In this document: positions 54,947-63,527 of the stretch, one piece after another
Position numbering within the stretch: position 1 is the stretch's first letter
How the letters are laid out: every line of letters begins with the position of its first letter
Source of the DNA: Bog-473 sp963737745
GTDB lineage: Bacteria; Actinomycetota; Acidimicrobiia; Acidimicrobiales; RAAP-2
Assembly: GCA_963737745.1 (NCBI GenBank)
Contig: CAVTTR010000012.1
Span: 372,001-436,000 of the forward strand
Direction: 5' to 3'
Length of the DNA: 64,000 nt
Made by a program: the position numbers and the translations under genes
Notes under the pieces: model-generated
Seen by the model: only the letters and a program-made list of their open reading frames with translations
The model's database searches: none
Told to the model about the DNA's origin: nothing

Positions 54947-56226
54947 TCAGGTAGCCGGTGTGGAGGGTGGTATCCGCGAGCGCACGGCCAGCAGGCACAT
55001 GTCATCGTCGAGACGGGCCGAGTGCATGCGCCACTGGAGCACTTCGTCGCATATGGCCTGGGGTGAAAGGTCGTCCAGCTCCACCACGAAACTCAGCAAG
55101 GCGTTCATCCCGTCGTCGACGACGTGGCGTCGACGCTCGACGAGGCCGTCGGTATAGAGAAGCAGCGTCGTCCCAGGTCGAAGGACCTTGATCTCTTCTT
55201 CGTACTCCCAATCTGCCGTGGCTCCGAGAAGCCGACCTCCGGGAGGTGGAACGAGATACCCGAATTCTCCCTCCCGGCACCGGAGCACCGGTGGATGTCC
55301 GGCGTTGGAGCGCAACAAGGTGCCACGGTTCTGGTCCCACACGGCGACGATGGCGGTGGCGAAAACGCCCGGCTCGAGACGGCACATCATGTTGTTCAGT
55401 CGAGTGAGCACCCGGGCTGGTGAGGGGTCCTCCACGGCGTAGGCCCGGACCGCATTGCGGAGCACGACCATCACGGCAGCCGCCTGAGGTCCATGACCCG
55501 CCACATCGCCGATGACCAGACAGGTCCCTCCTTCCACGGGGAAGATGTCATACCAATCGCCCCCCATCGGCGCATCGCTGGCCGGGAGATACAACGCCGC
55601 GACATCGAGGGCGGCCGTCTCGGGCAGCACCCGGGGTAAGAAGGCAGCTTGCAGGAGCTGCGCCGTGACGCGGTCATGCGAAGCTGTTTCATCGTGCTCG
55701 CGCCGATACCAACCGGCTCTTTCGATGGCTTGGGCGGCCAGCCTAGAGATCAGGTCAAGGCGTCGGACCTGATCGACGTCGAAAACTTGCGCGTCGGGCC
55801 ATCCGAACCCCGCCGCACCAAGTATCACGCCGTCCGACGACACCAAGGGCAACGAAGCCGTGGCATGAAGTGACGCCGCCAACGTGTCGGACACCATGTG
55901 CGGATAACGCTCAGCCAGCTCCTCGATGGATGGGAACAGCACGGGAGGCCGGTCTGTATCGCCTCGGTAAGCGGGGTCGCTTCGGTCAGATCGAACTCGC
56001 TCCAGCGGGCCGCGATCGCCGGGTCAAGGATTGAGCCGTGCACGACACGCACCTGCTGAGAGGCGACATCGAGCAGAGCCATGTTCGAAAACGATGCGCC
56101 AGCGGTGGCGGCGCCTTCCTGCGCCAATGCACTCGCCACATCGAGTGGGGACACTGCATTGAGCAATGTGGCGGCCAAACGCCAGATGCCATCATCCGAC
56201 GGCCGAGATCCACGCTTCTTGCGCAC
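54947..56226 (-). CDS. GAF-containing SpoIIE/PP2C-type protein phosphatase, one frameshift
   Basis: Starts with GTG at 56226 (RKKRGSRPSDDG), a GAF-like sensor domain (SNMALLDVASQQVRVVHGSI) and, after a frameshift near 55945, IEELAERYPHMVSDTLAASLHATASLPLVSSDG and a PPM phosphatase domain. Metal/catalytic residues are present: GGDWYDIFPV, VIGDVAGHG, LLLYTDGLVERR and LDDDMCLLAV. About 425 residues. SpoIIE/RsbU phosphatases dephosphorylate STAS anti-anti-sigma factors; STAS and kinase genes are 4-9 kb away (60211, 60788, 63150). Confidence 0.85.
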
Positions 56227-56334
56227 TGGGCTCCGGTGCGGGCGCGAATGACGTCACTCTCTCTTTTGAGGCAGGTCCAACGCCGGGCCGCCTACCCTGT
56301 CCGTCCATATCCCACTCTCTCGCCGGGGGTGGCA

Positions 56335-56544
56335 TCCGATCTGGCTTTTCAAATCGGACAACGGAAAATGGAACTGATTACCGGAAAGCGCATCCTCACT
56401 GCAACCCGAAGAGCATACTCGGGTACGGGAGGAAGCAACCCGGCGCCATCATGCGTACAGGGGTTCGCGGGGGGTATACCACCGATGCCAGGGACCACGG
56501 TACGTCTCGGGTCGCAAGGGCTGAGTCCTGAGGACTCGGCTTTT
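56335..56544 (+). ncRNA. Candidate structured leader RNA with intrinsic terminator upstream of 56605
   Basis: The 210-nt stretch holds a stem TCCGAT/ATCGGA (56335-56358), a stem ACCCGA/TCGGGT (56404-56424), G-rich single strands, and ends in a terminator hairpin with T4, 60 nt before the next gene. No gene lies upstream on this strand, so a terminator here is best explained by a cis-regulatory leader. It matches none of the riboswitch consensus sequences I checked by eye (c-di-GMP-I, cobalamin, glycine, SAM-IV, TPP, ydaO). Confidence 0.3.
56520..56544 (+). terminator. Intrinsic terminator hairpin in a 5' leader
   Basis: GCTGAGTCC (56520-56528), TGA loop, GGACTCGGC (56532-56540), one G-T wobble, followed by TTTT. 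This is the only hairpin with a clear T-tract noticed in the window. It precedes rather than follows a plus-strand gene. Confidence 0.6.
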
Positions 56545-56604
56545 GCGCGTCAAGGGGGGATTGCCGTGCACGCGACGAAAAGTGCGCATGGGTAGCGTTT
56601 CCAC

Positions 56605-56829
56605 GTGGTCCTGTTTCGCGTGACCATCCAGCATCCAGAGAACCGCTCAACAGTGGAGGTTGAGGCCGCTAATTATTTCACCGCCGAGCACTGGGTGACC
56701 TTTTGGACTCCGGGCACTCCCCAACCGGTACTCCGGTTGCCTCGTGAGCACGTGGTTGACATCGAAGTGCAGCGCCCGGAGGGGAATCACTACCTCGGGA
56801 CTGACGTTGTGCTTGCTCAGTGGTGGTGA
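56605..56829 (+). CDS. Small hypothetical protein
   Basis: 74 residues from GTG. The sequence is a plausible small beta/alpha protein (VLFRVTIQHPENRSTVEVEAANYFTAEHWVTFWTPG, then LRLPREHVVDIEVQRPE) with no Cys or TM. It overlaps no other convincing frame and ends 11 bp before the start of the next gene, so co-transcription is likely. Possible leader-controlled gene (see 56335-56544). Function unknown. Confidence 0.5.
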   Translation: MVLFRVTIQHPENRSTVEVEAANYFTAEHWVTFWTPGTPQPVLRLPREHVVDIEVQRPEGNHYLGTDVVLAQWW

Positions 56830-56840
56830 CAGGAGGAAGT

Positions 56841-57761
56841 ATGGCCAGAGCCGTCCATTTCGATCACTACGGAGACCGAGACGTCTTGTACGTCGCCGAT
56901 GTCGACATCCCCCGGCCCGCTCTGGGTGAGGTCGTGGTGGCGGTGAAGGCGGCGGGACTGAATCCGGGTGAGGCCGCGATCCGACAAGGAGCGCTCGAAG
57001 CCCGCTTCCCGGCCACCTTCCCTTCAGGCGAGGGCAGCGACCTGGCGGGTGTCGTGCACGAGGTGGGCGAGGGAGTCAGCGAGTTCGCCGTGGGAGATGA
57101 GGTGCTCGGATGGTCCGAGCGTCGTTCCAGCCATGCCGACTACGTCGCCGTGCCCGTCTCCCAGCTCATCGCCAAACCACCCGAGCTGAGCTGGGAGGTC
57201 GCAGGATCCCTCTACGTGGTCGGCTGCACCGGCTTCGTCGCGGTGCGGGCGGTCGATGTCTCTCCCGGCGACACCGTCGCGGTGTCGGCGGCCGCGGGCG
57301 GAGTGGGCACCGTCGTGGTCCAGCTCCTGAAGGCCAAGGGCGCCACGGTCATCGGCATCGCCTCCCCGCCGCATCACGAGTGGCTCATGGCGCACGGGGT
57401 GGTCCCGGTGGCATACGGCGACGAACTGGCCGAGCGTGTCAAGGCCGCCGCTCCGCAGGGGATCGACGCCTTCATCGACCTCTTCGGGCCGGCCTATCTC
57501 CAACTCGCCGTCGAACTTGGCGTGGTCAAGGATCGCATCGAGACCATCATCTCCTTTGAGAAGGCGGCGGAGCTGGGCACAAAAGCGCAAGGCAGCGGTG
57601 ACGGGTCCACCACGGAGATTCTCTCCACCGTGGCGACATTGGTTGCCTCAGGTCGGGTCGAGATTCCCATTGCCGCCACCTACCCACTGGAAAAGGTCCG
57701 GGAGGCCTATGCCGAACTGGAACAGCGGCATACTCTCGGCAAGATCGTGCTGGTGCCATAG
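56841..57761 (+). CDS. Quinone-oxidoreductase-type MDR protein (NADPH:quinone reductase-like)
   Basis: 306 residues. ATG at 56841 follows a clear GGAGGAAGT. No zinc-ligand cysteines. Motifs: AVHFDHYGDRDVLYVADVDIPRP, AAGLNPGEAAIRQG, GEGSDLAGVVHEVGEGVSEFAVGDEV, then VAVSAAAGGVGTVVVQLLKAKGATVIG, the NADPH loop (AxxGGVG) of the quinone-reductase/leukotriene-dehydrogenase branch. It reduces quinones or enones with NADPH. Preceded by the 74-residue gene; converges with treY. Confidence 0.9.
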   Translation: MARAVHFDHYGDRDVLYVADVDIPRPALGEVVVAVKAAGLNPGEAAIRQGALEARFPATFPSGEGSDLAGVVHEVGEGVSEFAVGDEVLGWSERRSSHADYVAVPVSQLIAKPPELSWEVAGSLYVVGCTGFVAVRAVDVSPGDTVAVSAAAGGVGTVVVQLLKAKGATVIGIASPPHHEWLMAHGVVPVAYGDELAERVKAAAPQGIDAFIDLFGPAYLQLAVELGVVKDRIETIISFEKAAELGTKAQGSGDGSTTEILSTVATLVASGRVEIPIAATYPLEKVREAYAELEQRHTLGKIVLVP

Positions 57762-57767
57762 GGTCCC

Positions 57768-60090
57768 TCACTGATCGGGAGGCGCCTCCAGGAGCAGCAG
57801 CGCCACCGGATAGCGCTGGAACAGTCGGCTCGAGGTCGACGACATGTCCGTAACGGTTACCCGTGAACGCGTCGCGATACTGACCCTCGGGCAGCGAGAG
57901 CGTCGTCGCGCCCCACACCGCCCAGACGCTGCAGTCCCACCGGAAGACGGGTGGCCAACGTGATGGCGCCCCCCCGGTCGAATGCGAGCAAATGGTCGTG
58001 CCGCGGGCCTTCTACGACCAGCGGCGTGTAGTTGGTGAACAGTTCGGGACGATCGCGCCGAGCTTGGAGCGCCTGGTGGGTCACCCACAGCTTGGTCGAG
58101 GGAGAATCGAAAGCCGAAGGCCCTGATTCTGCCTTTTCGAGCGCCTCCAACATGGCGAATTGTCGGATGGAAGTCGACCGGGACGCCGGTTGTCCGGGTC
58201 GACCAGTGAGCCCTCGAACGTTTCGCTTCCCTCGTACACGTCGGGCACGCCGGGCATGGTCAGTTGGACCACCTTCTGCAGGAGGGCGTTTGACCACCCA
58301 GGCGCAAGGATCCGCTGGGAAAACGGTTCGATCACGTTCCGCATCTCGGGTCGGTCGTACGCCGCATCCACCGCGTCATGGACCGCTCGCTCGAATTCCT
58401 CGTTGGGCTCGGCCCAACTGGTCTCTTCGGAGGCCTCGCGGATGGCCTTCTCGGCGAAGGCGTGGACTCGTTCGCGCTCGATCAGTCCCGTCGCGGCCAT
58501 GGATTGCCAGAGGAGGTAGCCGAACGGGGCATTGGGGATTGGGGCAAGTTGAAGCAGGCGACGTGCTGCCGCCGCCCATTCCTCGGGCAACTCGGCCAGC
58601 ACGGCCAACCGCGCCCGTAGGTCTTCCCCCCGTTTCGTGTCGTGGGTGGACAGGGTGGTCATTCCGAGAGGAGCCCGCTCCATGCGCCGACGCTGCGCCG
58701 AATGAAAGTCGGCCACGCTCAGGCCAAAATCCCCGGGGCTGGCGCCGACTTCGTTGAGTGCGATGAATCGTGAGTAACGGTAGAAGGCGGTGTCCTCGAC
58801 ACCTTTTGCCATGACGGCACCAGTTATCTGCTGGAACAGGATGGACAGCGCGTCGGCGAGGGTTCGACAGCCGTGCCTGTATGGCTTCGACGGCGTCGAT
58901 CAAATCAGGCCGCGCGCTGGAGCGCGGCGGCCACGGCCTGTTGCAAATGGTCCGCCCCCAAGGGGAGGTAGGTGCGATACACGGGTAGCGCCACGGCAAG
59001 TTCGACGAGGGCCTCCTCCGCTTTGTCTATGTCGACGGCGAGGCGAGCCAGACGGCGGAACTCGGCCGCCAACAGAACGGTCGCGGCCTGATATTTGCCA
59101 TGGTGGACGTGCTCGGGCCACGTGCGCCTGTCCCCCGTGAGCTCGACGTAGAGGTCGTCGAGCGTGCCTTCGGCCGACGGATCAATCAGAAGCGCGTTGA
59201 CCTGACCGAGAGCGTCGTACCCCGTCATGCCGGCCACCGGCCATTGCGCCGGAAGCTCTTCGTCGCGCTGTGTGATCTTCTCCACGACGATCCAGGTCTC
59301 GGGGGCCGATGCCGCCAGGCGCTCCAGGTACTGACCGGGAGCCGCCAGCCCGTCGGGATGATCGATGCGGAGGCCACGTACGCCCAACTCGCGCACCCAT
59401 CGCAGGATCTCGCGGTGCGTGGCTTCGTACACTTCGGGGTCCTCCACCCGGAGCCCGGCCAGATCGGTAATGGCGAAGAAGCGGCGGTAGTTGAGTTCGG
59501 TGTCGGCGAGATCCGCGTCGATGAATCGATAGTGCTGCCGGAGGTGCACGGCGGCCGGCGCGTCACCCTCGTGCCAGCTGCCGGGTGCGAGGGGATACAC
59601 GGTGGTCCCCGTAGTGGAGTTCGTCACCTTCGATCGAAAGATCTCGGTGCGCGTCGAAATCGGCCGCTAACACGGGGATCAAGACCCTGCCGTCGCCCCC
59701 GGCCCAGTCAACGTCGAACCAGGTTCCGTACGCCCCTTCGGGCCCACTGCGCAGCAACTCCCACCACGCCCTGTTCTGCGTGGGGTCAGCGACCCCCATG
59801 TGGTTGGGAACGATGTCGACGACGACGGCTATCCCCGCCCGCCTCGCCGCTTGGGCCAATTCCTGCAGACCCACCATTCCCCCCCGAGCCGGGTCGACCA
59901 TGGCGTGGTCCACCACGTCATACCCGTGCGTCGAGCCTCGGGCAGCACGCAAAAGTGGCGATAAATACACCGCTCCCACACCCAGTCGGCCGAGATACTC
60001 GACGACGGGGACGGCGTCGAGGAGCGTGAAGTGCTCTGAAATCTGAAGCCGGTACGTAGAGCTGGGCGCAAAGGGCCCTGCGGTCGTCAT
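57768..60090 (-). pseudogene. treY: Maltooligosyltrehalose synthase (TreY), multiple frameshifts
   Basis: TreY converts the reducing end of maltodextrins to a trehalose linkage. N-terminal STYRLQ and YLGRLGVGAVYLSPLLRAARGSTHGYDVVDH and VVVDIVPNHMG are diagnostic of GH13_26. The reading continues through shifts near 59605 (to YPLAPGSWHEGDAPA), 58917, 58850 (to MAKGVEDTAFYRYSRFIALNEVG), 58200, 57925 and 57850, ending RYPVALLLLEAPPDQ at 57768. Catalytic segments are still visible: GLRIDHPDGL (nucleophile Asp), IVVEKI (Glu) and STHDTKRGED (Asp). At least five shifts in 2.3 kb is far more than in neighbouring genes, so real decay or a local low-quality assembly patch are both possible. Confidence 0.8.
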
Positions 60091-60210
60091 TGAATATTTC
60101 CGTTCTGTGGACTCGGAGTCCTACCGTCGAGGCCTCCGGTTGCAAGGGTACGGCGTCGCCTCAGATCTCCAATGGATACCCGGGAGGAGACGGCGACGTG
60201 CCGTGTTTCT

Positions 60211-60552
60211 TCAGACCGACATCCGGGGATGGACGATGAGATACGACATGAGCCCGGTGAGTTGGAACAAGCGTATGACTCGGCGGTTGGGATGCAGGAT
60301 CACCAGCCCGCCCCCGTCGGCCTTGGCGCGCTTGTGTTCCGCCACCACAACCGACAGTCCACTTGAATCCATAAATTCCAAGTGCGTGAGGTCCAGTTCA
60401 AGATGGCTCACACCTTGACGTGACAACTCCGCGAACTGTTGGAACAATCGGGGTGAGGTGGATGCGTCGAGCTCGCCGCGCAGGCCGATGACCGTCCGTG
60501 CGTCGGACTCGGACAACTCGATCTCTAACGCATGTGCCGACAGACGCGTCAT
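60211..60552 (-). CDS. STAS-domain anti-sigma factor antagonist (RsbV/SpoIIAA-like)
   Basis: 113 residues, a single STAS domain. VIGLRGELDASTSPRL is the first conserved strand-turn and LEFMDSSGLSVVVAEHKRAK carries the phosphorylatable Ser (63 or 64). ATG at 60552 has AGAGG 8 nt upstream; GTG at 60561 is the other option. When dephosphorylated it should bind the RsbW-like kinase encoded at 60788 and release a sigma factor. Two SpoIIE-type phosphatases are close by. Confidence 0.92.
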   Translation of the reverse strand: MTRLSAHALEIELSESDARTVIGLRGELDASTSPRLFQQFAELSRQGVSHLELDLTHLEFMDSSGLSVVVAEHKRAKADGGGLVILHPNRRVIRLFQLTGLMSYLIVHPRMSV

Positions 60553-60787
60553 TGTCTTCACCTCTTTGTTTTGCGAACGTCTTGGCGAGGCGCCATTCCT
60601 GCATCAGGCTCTGCAACCAGTATGAACCCTAGGCGGGAAAATTTAAAGGACCGTCCGCGTGGCAACGGCACAGTCCGCGCTGCTGTGGTTGCGGGATCGG
60701 ATCGGGAGGGGCGGGTTCGGGTTCAGGAGTCGTGGGAATCGTCATGACTCGGGGGTACCCGAGAGCGACGGTTCGAAACCGTGTCGT

Positions 60788-61144
60788 CTAGCGACAGGGC
60801 AAGAGGGCCCACACACACTTCCCGCGGTCGCCCGTGGCAACGCCCCACTCCGCCGCGATCGCCGCCACAATGTGCAGGCCGCGTCCGGACACACCCTGCG
60901 ACGGCGGCTGCTGCACTGCGGGCGCCGGATTCTGGTCACCAACCTCGACTAAAACGTCGGAGCCTCGGCGATTGAGCGAGACGGTGAAAGGGCTTCCGGC
61001 ATGAATACACGCATTGGTGGCCAATTCGCTCACAATGAGGCCAATGTCCGAAGAGTCGCAGCCGAGGGTCTTCGCCTGTGCTTGCGCAAAGTGCCGGGCG
61101 GCACTCACTTGTGAGGGCGAAGGTGCGAACGACTCTGTCACCAT
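60788..61144 (-). CDS. RsbW-like ATP-binding anti-sigma factor / serine kinase
   Basis: 118 residues, GHKL ATPase fold. The N-box is IVSELATNACIHAG, the G1-type segment is VGDQNPAP, and GVSGRGLHIVAAIAAEWG is the G2 region. ATG at 61144 has AAGGA seven bases upstream. Such kinases phosphorylate STAS antagonists and bind a sigma factor. It lies between the STAS gene and a SpoIIE phosphatase, in the same orientation. No sigma factor gene is in the window. Confidence 0.92.
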   Translation of the reverse strand: MVTESFAPSPSQVSAARHFAQAQAKTLGCDSSDIGLIVSELATNACIHAGSPFTVSLNRRGSDVLVEVGDQNPAPAVQQPPSQGVSGRGLHIVAAIAAEWGVATGDRGKCVWALLPCR

Positions 61145-61195
61145 TGCTTGATCCTTACCCTGTGGACGAGATGCCAACCCTCGGGTTTGGAATAT

Positions 61196-62368
61196 CTAAA
61201 GGTGATTGCCCTGCCATTGGACGAGGACAAGGGTTGCATCGTCATCGAGGCGCTCGCCATGGTGCTCGAGAACGGCACGACCAATGCGCCGCACGATCTC
61301 CTCGGCCACGAGCTGATCGGATGCTGTCTGACCCACAATGTCAGTCAGCCCTTCGATCCCGAAGCCGCCGCCACTGCTCGCTTTCCCTTCAATGGTCCCG
61401 TCTGTATAGAACAGCACGGCGTCGCCCGGTTCGAGCTGGACCTCGGCAATGCTGGGTTGCGAACGCCCGCCGAGACCCCATGGAAGGGTAGGCGGGCATA
61501 CCAAGTCCCCGACGACCTTTCCTCCCCGAATGTGCAACGGCAAGGGATGTCCGGCATTGGTCCACTGCAGTAGGCCGGTCTCGACGTTGAGTTGCGCCAG
61601 TTGACCGGTGACGAACTCTCTGCCGCCATAGTGCTCCATGACGATGCCCTCGAGCTGTTGATGCATCGTTGAGAGAGATGTGCCGTGTCGGCGGTCGTGC
61701 CGATAACAGCCCAGAGCGAGGCTGGCCAAAATGGCGGAATTCAGGCCATGCCCCATGGAGTCCATGAGGGCAACGTCGAGGACGGGCCAGTTGATCGAAT
61801 AATCGAAGCAGTCCCCTCCCACCTCGTAGGCAGGCTCAAGAATGCCAGCCACCGTCACGGGAGGTGACTTGAACACGAGAGGGGGAAGCAGATCCCACTG
61901 CAGGCTGGCGGCCAGGCTCATGGCCTTGCGTCGACGATGCAGATTGAAGAGGTCGCTTACCCGGCCGTTCACCGTCAGGAGATATCCCGCCAGAATCCCG
62001 AGGGCCTCGCACTCCCTGACACGCTCCGGGTCCTCATCGGGGAGGGTGAGGGCCAGCACACCGGAACGATCCGACCCCTCCAAGATCGGCACCCATAATC
62101 GAATCCCGTCGGCTCGCTCGGCCCGGACCGGCGTTTGCGTGAGGAAGGCTCGCCCGGCCATGGTCGACACCACCTCTTCGCTGTGCGGCAACTCGGCGTG
62201 CGCGGCATGGTCACCGAGGGGTTCGAGGATGGTCTGCCCGAAGTCGATCAGATACACCACGACATCCGAAACGCCGAGTGTCGCGCCCACGCTTTCGATG
62301 GCGGCTGTGACGGCCTCCGGCTGCGCCAAGGTCGACCGAAGCAGCGGCGTGAGGTCAATGCCGGTCAT
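61196..62368 (-). CDS. SpoIIE/RsbU-type PP2C phosphatase with N-terminal GAF-like domain
   Basis: 390 residues. N-terminal GAF-like sensor (about 20-140: VYLIDFGQTILEPLG, AFLTQTPVRAERADGIRLWVPILEGSDRSGVLAL). A helical linker (VSDLFNLHRRRKAMSLAASLQWDLLPP) leads to the PPM domain: GGDCFDYSI, ALMDSMGHG, GLLQWTNAGHPLPL, FYTDGTIEG and LDDDATLVLVQ. All catalytic acidic residues are present. It lies 51 bp upstream of the RsbW-like gene on the same strand, so the phosphatase and kinase are probably one transcription unit with the STAS gene. Confidence 0.93.
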   Translation of the reverse strand: MTGIDLTPLLRSTLAQPEAVTAAIESVGATLGVSDVVVYLIDFGQTILEPLGDHAAHAELPHSEEVVSTMAGRAFLTQTPVRAERADGIRLWVPILEGSDRSGVLALTLPDEDPERVRECEALGILAGYLLTVNGRVSDLFNLHRRRKAMSLAASLQWDLLPPLVFKSPPVTVAGILEPAYEVGGDCFDYSINWPVLDVALMDSMGHGLNSAILASLALGCYRHDRRHGTSLSTMHQQLEGIVMEHYGGREFVTGQLAQLNVETGLLQWTNAGHPLPLHIRGGKVVGDLVCPPTLPWGLGGRSQPSIAEVQLEPGDAVLFYTDGTIEGKASSGGGFGIEGLTDIVGQTASDQLVAEEIVRRIGRAVLEHHGERLDDDATLVLVQWQGNHL

Positions 62369-62436
62369 GGCCGCAGCCTAGGTGATGCCCGTCACCCCTA
62401 CTCGATGCTGGTCAATGCGCTGACGTCTCCACACCT

Positions 62437-62976
62437 TCAGGCTGAATCGCGCATGCGATCGATGAACGATGCGAGCGGTCCGAAGAGCCGGTTACCGAGG
62501 GCCGAGTTGGGCAGATGTGGATGCGGCTGGGTCGGAGCCGCCAGTTTCTCGCCTCTGAACTTCTGTCCCAGAAAGGACAGGTACGCGCCATCGTCGTTCG
62601 CCCGCAGCAACGGTAAGACGGAGGCCTCCTCATTGGCGGCATGCGTCAGCACTGCGGCGTGAAGGTCTCGCACGGCACCCATGAACTCTTCGGTGTCGCA
62701 ATCCAATTGCATCATGTGCGCCAAGAGGCGCTCCGCTTCGGATTCTTCGCCGAGACGGGCATCGGCCACGTCGTCGCCGCCGGGTTCGCGGCGGATGGCC
62801 GGGTACACAACCGTCTCCTCCGCCACTTCATGACGGATGAGTTCCGTCGTCAATTCGTGGAAAAGGGCGGACCGTAGGCTGGGGTCTGCGTTTTCGAGCT
62901 CTGACAAACGTTCCTTAATGGCCTCGTGATCTTGCTCAATGAGCGCCGTCACGTCGTCAGTGGGAATGACCGTCAT
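62437..62976 (-). CDS. Hemerythrin HHE-domain protein
   Basis: 179 residues. Motifs: IEQDHEAIKERL (His), LTTELIRHEVAEETVVYPAI (His and Glu), LLAHMMQLDCDTEEFM (His), AAVLTHAANEEASVLPLL (His and Glu), covering the di-iron ligand set of HHE proteins. ATG at 62976 follows GGGAGGGTG. The C-terminal PTQPHPHLPNSALGNRLFGPLASFIDRMRD tail is typical of actinobacterial hemerythrin-like proteins. Likely oxygen, NO or peroxide sensing or storage, next to the stress-signalling genes. Confidence 0.9.
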   Translation of the reverse strand: MTVIPTDDVTALIEQDHEAIKERLSELENADPSLRSALFHELTTELIRHEVAEETVVYPAIRREPGGDDVADARLGEESEAERLLAHMMQLDCDTEEFMGAVRDLHAAVLTHAANEEASVLPLLRANDDGAYLSFLGQKFRGEKLAAPTQPHPHLPNSALGNRLFGPLASFIDRMRDSA

Positions 62977-63149
62977 CACCCTCCCCTTTCGTGGGCTTTC
63001 CTGCAGGATTACCCAATCCCGGATGTGCGTAACCCTGGCGAAGGCAGGCAATTCCTCCGTCCCGCGGCCATCGATCGCATCCCCCCATTGCCTCGGATAC
63101 ATTCTTCAGCCGAGTGGCCACCAGGGCAAGAGGATCGGACGAGGGGGCG

Positions 63150-63507
63150 ATGGCACACATGGAACCACAGGCATTCTCAGCGACACGCTCGCAGCGAAAT
63201 GATCACCCGGTGCTCGTACTGAGCGGCGAACTCGATGTGGCCTCCTCCGGCGAACTGAAACGGGCGCTCGCATGAGGCGGAGAGCGACGCCTCGGGCGAT
63301 ATCAACGTCGATATCGGCGCCCTGTCGTTCATCGACAGCTCGGGCTTGGCCGTGCTCGTCGCAGCCCAGCAGGGCTTGGAGAAACAGGGGCGCCACCTTT
63401 TTCTCACCGGTACCCGGCCTCAGGCCAGGAGGGTCTTTGAGATTGCCGGTCTGCTCGAGTTCCTCCGGGTCGACTCGCCGACGGGTGAGGTGTCCTCGGC
63501 GTCGTAG
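63150..63507 (+). CDS. STAS-domain anti-anti-sigma factor, one frameshift
   Basis: ATG at 63150 with GAGGGGG upstream. It reads MAHMEPQAFSATRSQRNDH-PVLVLSGELDVASSGELKRALA then stops at 63273. A one-base shift at about 63270 restores GDINVDIGALSFIDSSGLAVLVAAQQGLEKQGRHLFLTG, with the FIDSSGL phospho-Ser motif, and ends EVSSAS at 63507. Full length about 118 residues. It is the second RsbV-like protein of the region, divergent from the hemerythrin. Confidence 0.8.
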
Positions 63508-63527
63508 GGCCAGCTCGGCGCGCGCGA

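Noticed and set aside
56335..56544. Known riboswitch identity for the leader (c-di-GMP-I, cobalamin, glycine)
   Set aside because: Some local similarity (GCAACCC, GCCAGGGACC) but the diagnostic cores are missing. It is kept only as an unassigned structured RNA.
60755..60800. tRNA-like T-arm (GGTTCGAAACC)
   Set aside because: No anticodon arm, D-arm or acceptor stem can be built around it.
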